This document shows positions 15,705-24,726 of a stretch of 64,000 bases of DNA, in pieces. Position 1 is the stretch's first letter. Every line of letters begins with the position of its first letter. The position numbers and the translations under genes are program-made. The notes below the pieces were generated by a model. That model worked only from the letters and a program-made list of their open reading frames with translations, made no database searches and was not told the DNA's origin. Source of the stretch: Flavobacteriales bacterium (GTDB taxonomy: Bacteria > Bacteroidota > Bacteroidia > Flavobacteriales > Flavobacteriaceae); the NCBI GenBank assembly GCA_020635875.1, contig JACJYY010000006.1, positions 248,001-312,000 of the forward strand. Direction: 5' to 3'.

Positions 15705-16211
15705 TTAAAACCCTAAAGCCGTTTTGACTTCATTATAAATGTTTGTTCCTTCAGCAACAATAACAGATCCACCAGATGTAGAATCTAATACATATTTATA
15801 CCCTTTATCCTTAGCTACTTTATCAATTGCAGCTTTTGCTTTTTCCATAATAGGTTTAACCAACTCTACTTCCTTTTCTTGAAGTTTTTGACCTGCAGAA
15901 TCTCTAAATTGTACAATTCTGTTTTGCATATCTTGCAGTTCTTTACCTCTTTCTTCATTTAATGCAGCAGATACAGTTGCCACTTCCCCTTCATATTTTC
16001 TAGCTTTTGCTTGAAATTCCTCAACCATAATCTTATAATCATTATCATAGGACAAGCTTAATTTTTCCAATTCAGCTTTAGCAGCTTGCATTTCAGGCAT
16101 TTTTGACATAAGATCACTTACATTAATGTGAGCAATTTTATCCTGAGCCTGCAACTGAGATACTCCTAACACCAATAAGGCTACTAATACTAACGTTTTT
16201 ATTTGTTTCAT
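15705..16211 (-). CDS. OmpH/Skp family periplasmic chaperone
   Basis: A 168-residue OmpH/Skp-like protein with an N-terminal signal peptide (MKQIKTLVLVALLVLGVSQ, cleavage near AQA) and a long coiled-coil middle (about 45-120) that would grip unfolded outer-membrane proteins. It starts with the typical KIAHINVSDLMSKMPE. It follows a second, longer OmpH-like gene and bamA, so it is part of the outer-membrane protein assembly block. A terminator follows its stop. Confidence 0.9.
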   Translation of the reverse strand: MKQIKTLVLVALLVLGVSQLQAQDKIAHINVSDLMSKMPEMQAAKAELEKLSLSYDNDYKIMVEEFQAKARKYEGEVATVSAALNEERGKELQDMQNRIVQFRDSAGQKLQEKEVELVKPIMEKAKAAIDKVAKDKGYKYVLDSTSGGSVIVAEGTNIYNEVKTALGF

Positions 16212-16239
16212 AATGTTAATTTAAAATTGTATTTATTAT

Positions 16240-17055
16240 CTACTTTGTTTCTGTTGAATCAACGGCTGTTTTCTTTGCTTCTCTTTCTGCAATGGCTTTC
16301 AGCCTTTTTTCTTCTTTTTCTTGTTTGCGCTTTTCTACCAATGCTTTTCTTTCCGCTAAAAGAGCTTCTCTTTTCTTTTTACGTTCTTCAAGCAATGACT
16401 CTCTTTCATTTCTCACTTCTTCCGCTTTTTCTCTCCTGGCTTCTAACTCAGGGTTATTCTCCGCCTCCATATCTGCTTTCTCGTCAGCGGCATTCATTTC
16501 TTTTATTTCCTTTTTAGACAGTTTTTGCTTTTTCTTAGCACGTTCAATTACTCGTAACACATTATCACTAATATCAAAACGTTCAGAAGCAAACAACATA
16601 ACTACATCTGCCGTTTTATCAAAAATAAAATCGTAACGCTTAGCCTCTGCAATATCTTGAATAGCATTAAAAACCTCATCCTGAAACGGTTTAATCAAAT
16701 TTCTTTTTTGATTAGCCATTACACCATTAGCTCCAAAAATATTCTGCTGGTAATCGAACAACTCTCCCTCTAAATACTTTATTTCTTCTTCAGAATCCTC
16801 AATTAACTCCTTGGTCAACAAAGGCTTTTCCGCTTCCAATTCCTCCTTAAATTTCTTTATTTCGTTCTTTTTCTTATCAATCTCTTTCTTCCACGCTCTC
16901 ACATTATCTTCCAATTGCCTTTGAGCATCTTGATACTCTGGCAATTTAGACAAAATATACTCCATATTGATATAACCTATTTTAGCCCCCTTCTGTCCAA
17001 AAGAACTAAACGCAACACTAAAGAAAAGAACTAAAAGTATAAATCTGTTTTTCAT
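16240..17055 (-). CDS. OmpH/Skp family protein with long charged C-terminal coiled coil
   Basis: A 271-residue protein with a signal peptide (about residues 1-20), an OmpH/Skp core (KIGYINMEYILSKLPEYQDA, about 24-175), and a Lys/Glu-rich helical tail of about 95 residues (repeating EERKKKRE and KRKQEKEE). The tail makes it longer than normal Skp (about 160-170). It lies 34 nt after bamA and 28 nt before the shorter OmpH gene. A periplasmic chaperone role next to BamA is inferred from family and order. Confidence 0.88.
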   Translation of the reverse strand: MKNRFILLVLFFSVAFSSFGQKGAKIGYINMEYILSKLPEYQDAQRQLEDNVRAWKKEIDKKKNEIKKFKEELEAEKPLLTKELIEDSEEEIKYLEGELFDYQQNIFGANGVMANQKRNLIKPFQDEVFNAIQDIAEAKRYDFIFDKTADVVMLFASERFDISDNVLRVIERAKKKQKLSKKEIKEMNAADEKADMEAENNPELEARREKAEEVRNERESLLEERKKKREALLAERKALVEKRKQEKEEKRLKAIAEREAKKTAVDSTETK

Positions 17056-17089
17056 AGTTACAAAAATAAACTAAAAATCGTGCCAAGGA

Positions 17090-19711
17090 TTAAAATTGTT
17101 GACCAATAATAAAATGTGTTTCCCATCCATTTGGTTTTGATTGACCCGGCAAAGGATCAAATCCATACCCAAAATCAAATCCTAACATACCAAATGCTGG
17201 CATAAAAACACGCAGTCCAGCTCCTGAAGAACGATACAAAGCAAATGGGTTGTATTTTCTAAATCCCTCGTAAGACGCACCTGCTTCCATAAAACCAAGC
17301 ACAAAAATTGACGCTGAAGGCTTAAGGGTGATCGGATAACGCAATTCCATGCTGAATTTATTATATACAGTTCCTCCTACTTCAGATTCAACCAATGTTC
17401 CTGTAGTTGGATTTAGTACAAGACCTGTAGGTGTCAACCTTTGATTAGGATACCCTCTTAATTGAATAATTTCTCGTCCATCCATAGTAAAGTTCGCCAT
17501 ACCATCTCCTCCTAAATAAAACCTTTCAAAAGGCACTAAACCTCTTGCTTGGTTATACGCTCCTAAGAAACCAAACTCTCCTAACGTTCTCAATGTCAAT
17601 TTACCATATACCTTTGTGTACCAATCTGCTTTGAATTTTATCTTGTAATACTCTAGCCAATTGAATCGCTTTTTCTGAATTTCAGTGTCATCTGGTAAAC
17701 CATTTGCATCTTGATAAGCAGGATCATTACCTAAGTTAGCATAATCCACACCGTTAACTAATGAGTAAGGAAAAGTGAATTTACCAGTTAGACTAAACTC
17801 CGACCCATAGGTAGGAAAAACTGGGTTTAACCCTTTATTATTTCGTGTTAGCCCAACAGTATAGGCCAAGTTTCTGGTGACTCCTTCTCTAAAGGAGACT
17901 GGTACACCTGCCTGATAATAATTGTCTAAATCAAAATACTGATAACTCAAGGATTGAGATAAAACAAAATAATCGTCCGGAACAGACAACCTTTTGGCTA
18001 CCCCAATAGAAACCGTACTAATATTTAAACTACTTGATCTATCAACTGCTCTTGTTAAGTAGTTATACCCAAATTGTTTGGTTTGAGACAAAGAGGTTGA
18101 AAAACGCACTGGTTTTTTTCCTCCCAACCAAGGTTCAGAGAAAGAAACACTATATGTTTGAAAGTATGTACTACCCTGTAAACGTAAAGAAAATTGCTGA
18201 CCGTCTCCTAACGGCAAGGGTTTGTATGATTTTTTGTCAAAAATATTTTGGATAGAAAAGTTATTAAAACTTAATCCTAAAGTTCCTATAAATCCTCCTC
18301 CACCATATCCTCCTTGCAACTCTACTTGGCTAGATCCTTTTTCTGTCAAATTATATTCAATATCAACAGTACCTGCTGTAGCATCCACATTTTTAAACTC
18401 GGGATTAATAGTTTCTGGGTCAAAATAACCCAACTGTCCCAACTCTCGAATGGTACGCACGAGTTTCTCTTGGCTGTATTTTTGACCTGGCAACGTTCTT
18501 AACTCGCGATATATAACATGGTCATTTGTCCTATCGTTACCCACTACAGTAATTTTATTAAAATAAGCCAATGGACCTTCTGTAATGCGAATCTCAAAAT
18601 CTATGGAATCATTAACTGTCGCCGTTTCAACAATATTTACGGAAGAGAATAAATACCCATTGTTTTGATACATATTGGTAATGTCAATACCATCTGGTTT
18701 AGTCTCGTCTTTAATACGTTTTTGCAATAATACCCCATTATAAACATCTCCGGCTTTGATACCCAATTGATTATTCAATTCTTGATCTGTATAAACGGAA
18801 TTTCCTAAGAACTTAATACTCCTGATGTGGTACTTATTTCCTTCTTCCAGTTTTATCTTAACCGACACCGTTTTATCTTCATTTCTTGACACGCTTTGAC
18901 TCACTATACGAGCATCTCTGTATCCCTTTTCTTTGTACTTGTCTGTTATCTTAACCAAATCTTCCTTATACCCCTTATCGATGTATTTTGAAGCCTTCCA
19001 AAAACGCAACACATTTTTACGTTTAGTAGACTTCATCGCTTTACGGAGCTGACTACTTTTTACTTTTTCGTTCCCTTCAAATACAATCTCTTTTACTTTT
19101 GCTTTTTTACCACGATCCACCTTAATCATCATATTCACAGCACGATCCACTGCAGTATCTTGTTGTGTTGTTACAATTACCTTGGTGTTATAATATCCGT
19201 CCTTTTGATATTTGTTTATGATGTAGTTCTTAGTGGTACGAACTACATTTTCATTTACAACCTTACCTTTCTTTAGATCTAATTCTTTAAGTAAGGTTTC
19301 TTTTTTTGATTTTTTAAGTCCTGTAAGTGTTGTCTCAGACAACTTAGGTAATTCATTAAGGTGTAAATCCAAAAATATTTTATCCCCCTCTGTCGAATTA
19401 ATATAGATGTTTACATCTTCAAAAAGACCTAGCTTCCACAATTTCTTTATTGCAGAGCTGATTTCTTCTCCCGGAACCCATATCTTCTGACCTGTTTTCA
19501 GTCCTGAGAAAGTAATTACTGTTTGAGGATTATAACTGATATCTCCAATTACATTAATTCCTCCTAACTCATATAATTTTTCTGAAGACTGAGAATCAAA
19601 AGACTCTTCTTGAGCCGTGACCAAAGTCAAAAAACCTAAAATGAATAGTATGTATAGATTTTTAGTAAATACCCCCAACACCTTACTTAACTTGTTCGCT
19701 CGTTTTTCCAA
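17090..19711 (-). CDS. bamA: Outer membrane protein assembly factor BamA
   Basis: An 873-residue Omp85 protein. After the signal sequence (hydrophobic run about residues 15-33), POTRA domains fill roughly residues 45-450 (VIGDISYNPQTVI, IVFEGNEKVKSSQLRKAM, IRSIKFLGNSVYTDQEL, ITVVGNDRTNDHVIYRELR). The C-terminal half is a beta-barrel that ends in phenylalanine (IIGQQF), with the FYLGGDG and RGYP motifs near residues 715-745. It inserts beta-barrel proteins into the outer membrane. Its start overlaps the end of uppS by 29 nt, and ompH genes follow. Confidence 0.96.
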   Translation of the reverse strand: MEKRANKLSKVLGVFTKNLYILFILGFLTLVTAQEESFDSQSSEKLYELGGINVIGDISYNPQTVITFSGLKTGQKIWVPGEEISSAIKKLWKLGLFEDVNIYINSTEGDKIFLDLHLNELPKLSETTLTGLKKSKKETLLKELDLKKGKVVNENVVRTTKNYIINKYQKDGYYNTKVIVTTQQDTAVDRAVNMMIKVDRGKKAKVKEIVFEGNEKVKSSQLRKAMKSTKRKNVLRFWKASKYIDKGYKEDLVKITDKYKEKGYRDARIVSQSVSRNEDKTVSVKIKLEEGNKYHIRSIKFLGNSVYTDQELNNQLGIKAGDVYNGVLLQKRIKDETKPDGIDITNMYQNNGYLFSSVNIVETATVNDSIDFEIRITEGPLAYFNKITVVGNDRTNDHVIYRELRTLPGQKYSQEKLVRTIRELGQLGYFDPETINPEFKNVDATAGTVDIEYNLTEKGSSQVELQGGYGGGGFIGTLGLSFNNFSIQNIFDKKSYKPLPLGDGQQFSLRLQGSTYFQTYSVSFSEPWLGGKKPVRFSTSLSQTKQFGYNYLTRAVDRSSSLNISTVSIGVAKRLSVPDDYFVLSQSLSYQYFDLDNYYQAGVPVSFREGVTRNLAYTVGLTRNNKGLNPVFPTYGSEFSLTGKFTFPYSLVNGVDYANLGNDPAYQDANGLPDDTEIQKKRFNWLEYYKIKFKADWYTKVYGKLTLRTLGEFGFLGAYNQARGLVPFERFYLGGDGMANFTMDGREIIQLRGYPNQRLTPTGLVLNPTTGTLVESEVGGTVYNKFSMELRYPITLKPSASIFVLGFMEAGASYEGFRKYNPFALYRSSGAGLRVFMPAFGMLGFDFGYGFDPLPGQSKPNGWETHFIIGQQF

Positions 19712-20417
19712 ATCTTCTTTCTCTTTTTTGATAGCTTTCTATGGCCTCAATCAATTCATCTTCTTTAAAGTCCGGCCATAATTTTTCTGTAAAATACAGC
19801 TCCGCATAAGCAATTTGCCACAACAAATAATTGCTCACCCTACACTCACCACTTGTACGAATGAGCAAATCCACATCTGGCATCTCGTTGGTGTAAAGAT
19901 GCTCATTAATAACTGAATCATCTATAGCATCAACCGAAATTAGGTTATTTTTAACTTTATCACTGATTTGTTGTACTGCGCGACAAATTTCATGTCTAGA
20001 ACCGTAGTTTAAGGCCAAGGTAAACATCATTCGTTTGTTGTTTTTTGTAGCCTCCATTACGCGATACAACTCATTTCTAAAATTATCTGGCAATTTGGAT
20101 AAATCCCCGATGGCATTTAATCGCACATCATTATCCATAAATGTCTTGAACTCTTTCTTTAGTGTTCTTAACATAATTTTCATCAAAAAGTCAACTTCTA
20201 GCTTCGGTCTATTCCAATTTTCTGTAGAAAACGAATAAGCCGTTAAGTATTTGATTCCTATTCTGGAACTGCATTCTACAACTTTCTTTAAGCTCTTTGC
20301 TCCATTTTCATGACCTACCGCTCTCATTTTACCTTTGGCTTTAGCCCAACGACCATTACCATCCATAATAATGGCAATATGTTGCGGTAAATTCTCTTTA
20401 TCTATCGTGTAATTCAT
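19683..20417 (-). CDS. uppS: Isoprenyl transferase (undecaprenyl pyrophosphate synthase)
   Basis: A 244-residue cis-prenyltransferase making the C55 lipid carrier for peptidoglycan and other glycans. It has the IIMDGNGRWA motif with the catalytic Asp at residue 19, TAYSFSTENWNRP, and the C-terminal DLLIRTSGECRVSN; in many homologues the last reads RTSGE-R-SN. The in-frame ATG at 20450 would overlap the neighbour's coding end and adds residues unlike the family, so 20417 is preferred. It lies directly after the DUF6089 gene and overlaps bamA. Confidence 0.94.
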   Translation of the reverse strand: MNYTIDKENLPQHIAIIMDGNGRWAKAKGKMRAVGHENGAKSLKKVVECSSRIGIKYLTAYSFSTENWNRPKLEVDFLMKIMLRTLKKEFKTFMDNDVRLNAIGDLSKLPDNFRNELYRVMEATKNNKRMMFTLALNYGSRHEICRAVQQISDKVKNNLISVDAIDDSVINEHLYTNEMPDVDLLIRTSGECRVSNYLLWQIAYAELYFTEKLWPDFKEDELIEAIESYQKRERRFGKTSEQVK

Positions 20418-20418
20418 A

Positions 20419-21105
20419 TTAAAACTTACATAAACATGGTCTTTTCCCAAACGTATAGGTTAACATTACACCCGTAAAAACAAACCAATCATTATTTGTT
20501 ACGCTACGCACTGACCCAAAATCATTAAACACCCCAATTTTTGGCTTGCTACCATCCAAATTATCTGTAAAGGTATACTTTGCACTTATTTCCGCAGAGA
20601 CGATAAGTCTTCTTAATAACCGCGCTTTGTACCCCAACGAAATGGGAACTGATGCGCTTATCACTCTTCCCGAATCCATTAGGCGTCCATTACTATAGAA
20701 CAAATCTTTATAGTTAATCACTCCTAATCCAAAATGAATATAAGGGCTCGCTTGATTCCCTTTATTATGTAGATTAAACTCCCAAAAACTAAACTCCATC
20801 CCTAAAGAAAGTTCATTTATTGCATTTGTAAAAGAATATCCTCTTAAACGCCTGTTAACAAATTCACTTTCTAAATCATCTCCTTTAATGTTATAACGCA
20901 TAAATGACAAACGATACGTATGTCTATCGCTTCTGTTTAAACGGTAAATAAAGCCATAACCCGCTTCATTAGGATCGACATACGTGGTTGATCCAATATC
21001 TCCTATATAATTTGCCCCCCCTATCGCAAGTCCTATTTCATGGGACTGAGCCTTGAGATTACCTGTAACTAAAAGACAAGCAATTATATAGACGAGGTAT
21101 TTCAT
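20419..21105 (-). CDS. DUF6089 family outer-membrane beta-barrel protein
   Basis: A 228-residue protein with a signal peptide (MKYLVYIIACLLVTGNLKA) followed by alternating short beta-strands (HEIGLAIGGANYIGDIG, YGFIYRLNRSDRHTYRL, TGVMLTYTFGKR), consistent with a small beta-barrel. The GxANYxGD start is typical of the DUF6089 family, found in Bacteroidota between nadK and uppS/bamA. The start at 21105 is chosen because the signal peptide begins there. A function in envelope assembly is suggested only by neighbours. Confidence 0.8.
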   Translation of the reverse strand: MKYLVYIIACLLVTGNLKAQSHEIGLAIGGANYIGDIGSTTYVDPNEAGYGFIYRLNRSDRHTYRLSFMRYNIKGDDLESEFVNRRLRGYSFTNAINELSLGMEFSFWEFNLHNKGNQASPYIHFGLGVINYKDLFYSNGRLMDSGRVISASVPISLGYKARLLRRLIVSAEISAKYTFTDNLDGSKPKIGVFNDFGSVRSVTNNDWFVFTGVMLTYTFGKRPCLCKF

Positions 21106-21138
21106 GTGCGCATTAAAAGAGTGCAAATATAAAAATTA

Positions 21139-22017
21139 TTAATTCCTTTTATCTTCACCCCACAATAATTTTTTCCTTAGAGTCTTAAGGAAACTCGCAT
21201 CTTTTAATTCAACCATCTTTATTTCAAAGGAGTTCTTTTTTATTGTCAAAACAGTATCTTGATCAATAACTGAAATCCTGGAATCCAGAGACACCAAATA
21301 CTGTTTTTCTCGTCCTGAAACTCGCAACTGAACAACCGTACTATCTGGAACTACCATAGGCCTGGCATTGAGATTATGTGGAGCTATAGGGTTAATGACC
21401 AAACTAGATACTTCTGGAATCAACACTGGCCCCCCACAACTTAAGGAATATCCTGTCGAACCTGTTGGAGTTGAAACGATTAGACCATCCGCCCAATACG
21501 AATTGAGATATTCTCCATTCAATCGAGTTTCAATGGTAATCATGGAAGCCGTATCCTTTCTACTTACAGTAACTTCATTCATCGCATAATTACATCCTCC
21601 AAAGGTATCATTAGGCGGATCACATGTCAATTCTAAAAGTATCCTCGAAGATATTGTAAACTCATTATTCAACAATTGCGTCAACGACTGATTAATAGTA
21701 TCCGCCTGAGTATCCGCTAAAAAACCCAAACGTCCCGTGTTAATTGCTAAAATAGGAACGCCCGAATCCGCTACAATAGTAGTCGAACGCAAAACCGTAC
21801 CATCTCCACCGATACTAATTAAATACGAAAAAGTAGGATCTAACCTCGTATTTATGGGAAAGACTTGCAACCCTTCCTTTTCTTCTTCTGAAAGATTAGC
21901 AAATAAATTTTCGGTAACGCTAATCTGAGTATTGTGTTTTTTAAAAAACACCACCACATCATTTAAAACCTCCCGAGTTCCATCCGTCAATTCTTGACCG
22001 TACACAACTATTTTCAT
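21139..22017 (-). CDS. nadK: NAD kinase
   Basis: A 292-residue enzyme that phosphorylates NAD to NADP. The GGDGT motif is at residues 70-74 (SIGGDGTVLRS), NTGRLGFLAD follows, and the Asn-Glu pair AMNEVTVSR and the GSTGYSLSCGGP loop are present. It lies 16 nt after the CBS-domain gene, suggesting one operon leading into the envelope block. Confidence 0.95.
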   Translation of the reverse strand: MKIVVYGQELTDGTREVLNDVVVFFKKHNTQISVTENLFANLSEEEKEGLQVFPINTRLDPTFSYLISIGGDGTVLRSTTIVADSGVPILAINTGRLGFLADTQADTINQSLTQLLNNEFTISSRILLELTCDPPNDTFGGCNYAMNEVTVSRKDTASMITIETRLNGEYLNSYWADGLIVSTPTGSTGYSLSCGGPVLIPEVSSLVINPIAPHNLNARPMVVPDSTVVQLRVSGREKQYLVSLDSRISVIDQDTVLTIKKNSFEIKMVELKDASFLKTLRKKLLWGEDKRN

Positions 22018-22033
22018 ATTTCTATTTGACCCT

Positions 22034-22690
22034 TTACAAATCCAAATATTTGGACAAATAATCAGATCTTTCTTTAAGTTTTAACAAATAACTATCCGCC
22101 TCAACCGCATTGATAATTTCATAGCCATACCGCCTAAAGGACTGTACTAAACTATCTGTAACGTCACGATTCAATCGGATAGTTATCTCTACTTTCTCTT
22201 TTTCCATTGTAGTCACCATTAAAGCCAAGGATTGCAAATCATTACTCTCTACAATCTGTGCCACCTGAGCCATTGAAAAGTTATCCAGATCCTTAGCTAT
22301 TATAAGTGTGCTTCCATAGTTGTTCAAAAACGGAAAATCCGTAAATAAACCAATAATATCCTCTATCAAATAATAACCCACGTATTTTTTATTCCCGTCC
22401 AAAACAGGCATCAACGTAGACTTGTTTTTAGCAAAAATTTCTAGAAGTGTAATTACATCGTCAATATCCTTACCGAAAAAACCTTTTAGAGAATACAAAT
22501 AATCTCCTATTCTTTTGTCTGAATCAAAAAACAATACGTCATCTTGAGAAACAACTCCTAAATACACCTGATCTTCAATCACAGGAAAGTGAGAAAAACC
22601 ATATTCCATAAATAAATCTTGCGCTTCTTCAATAGTAGTTTCTTTGCCAAAAGGCAAACAATCATTATTTATATACTCAATACTATCCAT
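22034..22690 (-). CDS. CBS domain-containing protein
   Basis: A 218-residue protein with two CBS motifs (about residues 10-70 and 75-135) and an additional ACT-like C-terminal half (about 140-218: STLIIAKDLDNFSMAQVAQ, VTTMEKEKVEITIRL). CBS pairs usually sense adenine nucleotides. It is divergent from pdxJ and leads the nadK operon; this CBS-nadK-uppS-bamA order is common in Bacteroidota. The ligand is unknown. Confidence 0.85.
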   Translation of the reverse strand: MDSIEYINNDCLPFGKETTIEEAQDLFMEYGFSHFPVIEDQVYLGVVSQDDVLFFDSDKRIGDYLYSLKGFFGKDIDDVITLLEIFAKNKSTLMPVLDGNKKYVGYYLIEDIIGLFTDFPFLNNYGSTLIIAKDLDNFSMAQVAQIVESNDLQSLALMVTTMEKEKVEITIRLNRDVTDSLVQSFRRYGYEIINAVEADSYLLKLKERSDYLSKYLDL

Positions 22691-22759
22691 CTTCTATTCA
22701 CTAAATGCATTGCAACGCAAATTAATCATTTTTTAAGACAACAAAGCAGTATTACTTTG

Positions 22760-22767
22760 TATTTTTG
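22760..22767 (+). promoter_or_regulatory. -7 box of pdxJ
   Basis: TATTTTTG matches TAnnTTTG. The translation start is ATG 22789, after an AGGAG-like GGAGAAG at 22779-22785. Confidence 0.5.
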
Positions 22768-22788
22768 CACACAAATTTGGAGAAGATT

Positions 22789-23508
22789 ATGACGAAATTA
22801 AGTGTAAACATCAATAAAATTGCCACCCTACGAAACTCCAGAGGAGGCGACGTTCCTAACTTACTAAAAGTAGCAACAGATATCGAGAAATTTGGAGGAC
22901 AAGGCATCACGATACATCCTAGACCTGACGAACGACATATTCGATACCAAGATGCGTTCGACCTAAAAGAAACCATAACCACCGAGTTAAATATCGAGGG
23001 AAATCCTGTTCCCAAATTCATAGACTTAGTATTAGCTACAAAACCAACACAAGTCACTTTGGTACCTGATGCCGAGGACGCCATAACATCAAATGCAGGT
23101 TGGGACACTATCAAACACAAAGACTTTTTAAAAGAAGTCATCAGTGAGTTTAAACGAAACGGCATTCGCACCTCTATATTTGTTGATCCCATTTTGGAAA
23201 TGATAGAAAACGCCAAATCCACTGACACCGATCGAATAGAATTATACACCGAATCATTCGCTACCGAATACAGTCGAGGCAACAAAAACGGGATAACACC
23301 CTATGTAAAAGCAGCAAATCTGGCAAATACTCTTAATCTAGGAATTAACGCTGGACATGATTTGAGTTTAGACAACATCGAATTTTTCAGTCAAAACATT
23401 CCTGAACTTCTGGAAGTATCCATTGGACACGCTCTTATCTCAGAATCATTATACTTAGGATTAGAAAATGTAGTCAATATGTATTTACATAAACTTTCAA
23501 AAAAATAA
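22789..23508 (+). CDS. pdxJ: Pyridoxine 5'-phosphate synthase PdxJ
   Basis: A 239-residue TIM-barrel enzyme that condenses aminoacetone phosphate and deoxyxylulose phosphate to pyridoxine phosphate. Family motifs are LSVNINKIATLRNSRGG, ITIHPRPDERHI and VTLVPDAEDAITSNAGWD, and the GINAGHDLSLDN end is typical. A TTG start at 22765 is rejected since it overlaps the promoter. An alpha/beta hydrolase gene follows after 12 nt. Confidence 0.96.
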   Translation: MTKLSVNINKIATLRNSRGGDVPNLLKVATDIEKFGGQGITIHPRPDERHIRYQDAFDLKETITTELNIEGNPVPKFIDLVLATKPTQVTLVPDAEDAITSNAGWDTIKHKDFLKEVISEFKRNGIRTSIFVDPILEMIENAKSTDTDRIELYTESFATEYSRGNKNGITPYVKAANLANTLNLGINAGHDLSLDNIEFFSQNIPELLEVSIGHALISESLYLGLENVVNMYLHKLSKK

Positions 23509-23520
23509 CACCCAAAACGT

Positions 23521-24291
23521 ATGGTTTTACACTCCCAAATTGAAGGATTAGGCAATCCTACTAAAATTATTATTATTCACGGATTTTTGGGCATGTCAGA
23601 CAATTGGAAATCCATTGCTACAAAATTAGCTCTGGAGCAGTTCGAAATTCATTCTGTGGATGTAAGAAACCACGGTAGAAGTTTTCATTCCGAAGAATTC
23701 ACTTATGAAATAATGGCTGAAGACATCAAAACCTACTGTGACACTAACAATATCACAAACACAAGCATTCTAGGACATTCAATGGGAGGCAAAATCGCTA
23801 TGTTGTTTAGCACCAAATACCCTAACTATCTCAACAAATTAATTGTAGCCGACATTGGACCAAAAAGCTACCCCCCTCATCACCAAAATATATTAGAAGG
23901 AATCAACGCCATTGATTTTAATCGAATTACATCCCGCAATGAAGTAGACGCTATACTAAGCCAACATATCAGCGAAGTGGGCACTCGTCAGTTTCTTATG
24001 AAAAATCTATTTCGGGAAACATCAGACACTTTTAACTTCAGATTTAACCGTAAAATTTTAACGGAAAAAATTGACGAAATTGGCAAAGCATTACCTGACA
24101 ACAACCTATTTTTCGGAGAAACTTTATTCCTGAGAGGAGCTTTATCTACTTACATCTTAGATGAAGATATTGATAGTATCACAAGGCATTTCCCTAAGGC
24201 AACATTAAAAACTATTGAAAATGCAGGACATTGGCTACACGCCGAAAACCCAACGGCATTTTACGAAGCACTCATCAATTTTATAAAATAA
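23521..24291 (+). CDS. Alpha/beta hydrolase (YbfF-like esterase)
   Basis: A 256-residue alpha/beta-hydrolase. The nucleophile elbow is GHSMGG with Ser87, HGFLGMSDNW at 20-29 forms the oxyanion-hole region, VDVRNHGRS is typical of the YbfF group, and the histidine lies in NAGHWLHAENP near residue 240. It probably hydrolyses esters or thioesters in the cytoplasm; the substrate is unknown. It is in one operon with pdxJ and the small membrane protein that follows 7 nt later. Confidence 0.88.
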   Translation: MVLHSQIEGLGNPTKIIIIHGFLGMSDNWKSIATKLALEQFEIHSVDVRNHGRSFHSEEFTYEIMAEDIKTYCDTNNITNTSILGHSMGGKIAMLFSTKYPNYLNKLIVADIGPKSYPPHHQNILEGINAIDFNRITSRNEVDAILSQHISEVGTRQFLMKNLFRETSDTFNFRFNRKILTEKIDEIGKALPDNNLFFGETLFLRGALSTYILDEDIDSITRHFPKATLKTIENAGHWLHAENPTAFYEALINFIK

Positions 24292-24298
24292 CAACCCT

Positions 24299-24652
24299 AT
24301 GGAAGTATTGTATCGCATCATCACAACTGCTTTACTCGTCCTTCTGCTACCACAATTCCTATCTGGAGTAGCTATAGATGGATTCGCAACATCTGTAATT
24401 GTAGCTTTAGTCCTAGGTTTTTTAAACATTATAGTAAAACCCATTTTGATTCTTTTTACACTGCCTATCACAGTTTTTACTTTAGGTCTATTCCTATTAG
24501 TGATAAATGCCTTAATCATACAAATATGTGATGGATTAGTGTCTGGATTCGCCGTAAAAAGCTTCTGGTCTGCATTGGTGTTTAGTATATTACTTTCCAT
24601 CTGCCAATCTATCGTGTATTCCATAACAGGATTAAACGAAAAGAAACATTGA
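24299..24652 (+). CDS. Phage holin family 4 (PF04020-type) membrane protein
   Basis: A 117-residue protein made of four hydrophobic segments (about 5-25, 30-50, 55-75 and 85-110), with GFLNIIVKPILILFTLPIT, a hallmark of this small membrane family. Despite the family name it is a widespread chromosomal protein with no proven holin activity. It follows the hydrolase by 7 nt. Confidence 0.82.
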   Translation: MEVLYRIITTALLVLLLPQFLSGVAIDGFATSVIVALVLGFLNIIVKPILILFTLPITVFTLGLFLLVINALIIQICDGLVSGFAVKSFWSALVFSILLSICQSIVYSITGLNEKKH

Positions 24653-24671
24653 TAATCAGTGATTTAAAAAG

Positions 24672-24701
24672 TTGCCTGATTAAAAAAAATACCTAATTTT
24701 G
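24672..24701 (+). promoter_or_regulatory. Promoter of tig
   Basis: TTG at 24672-24674 and TAATTTTG at 24694-24701 with 19 nt between fit the Bacteroidota consensus. The tig ATG is 26 nt downstream. Confidence 0.65.
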
Positions 24702-24726
24702 CACAAAATTTTTTAGCACACAGATA

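Noticed and set aside
16203..16636. Plus-strand hydrophobic frames opposite the ompH genes
   Set aside because: Phe/Leu/Ser-rich translation is the mirror of Lys/Glu-rich coiled coil on the minus strand; no promoter was found.
24235..24624. Minus-strand frame overlapping the small membrane protein
   Set aside because: The plus-strand frame has clear membrane segments, family motifs and operon spacing; the reverse frame is a shadow.
24299..24652. Prophage signal from a holin-family protein
   Set aside because: This family is common in ordinary bacterial chromosomes and no other phage gene is nearby.
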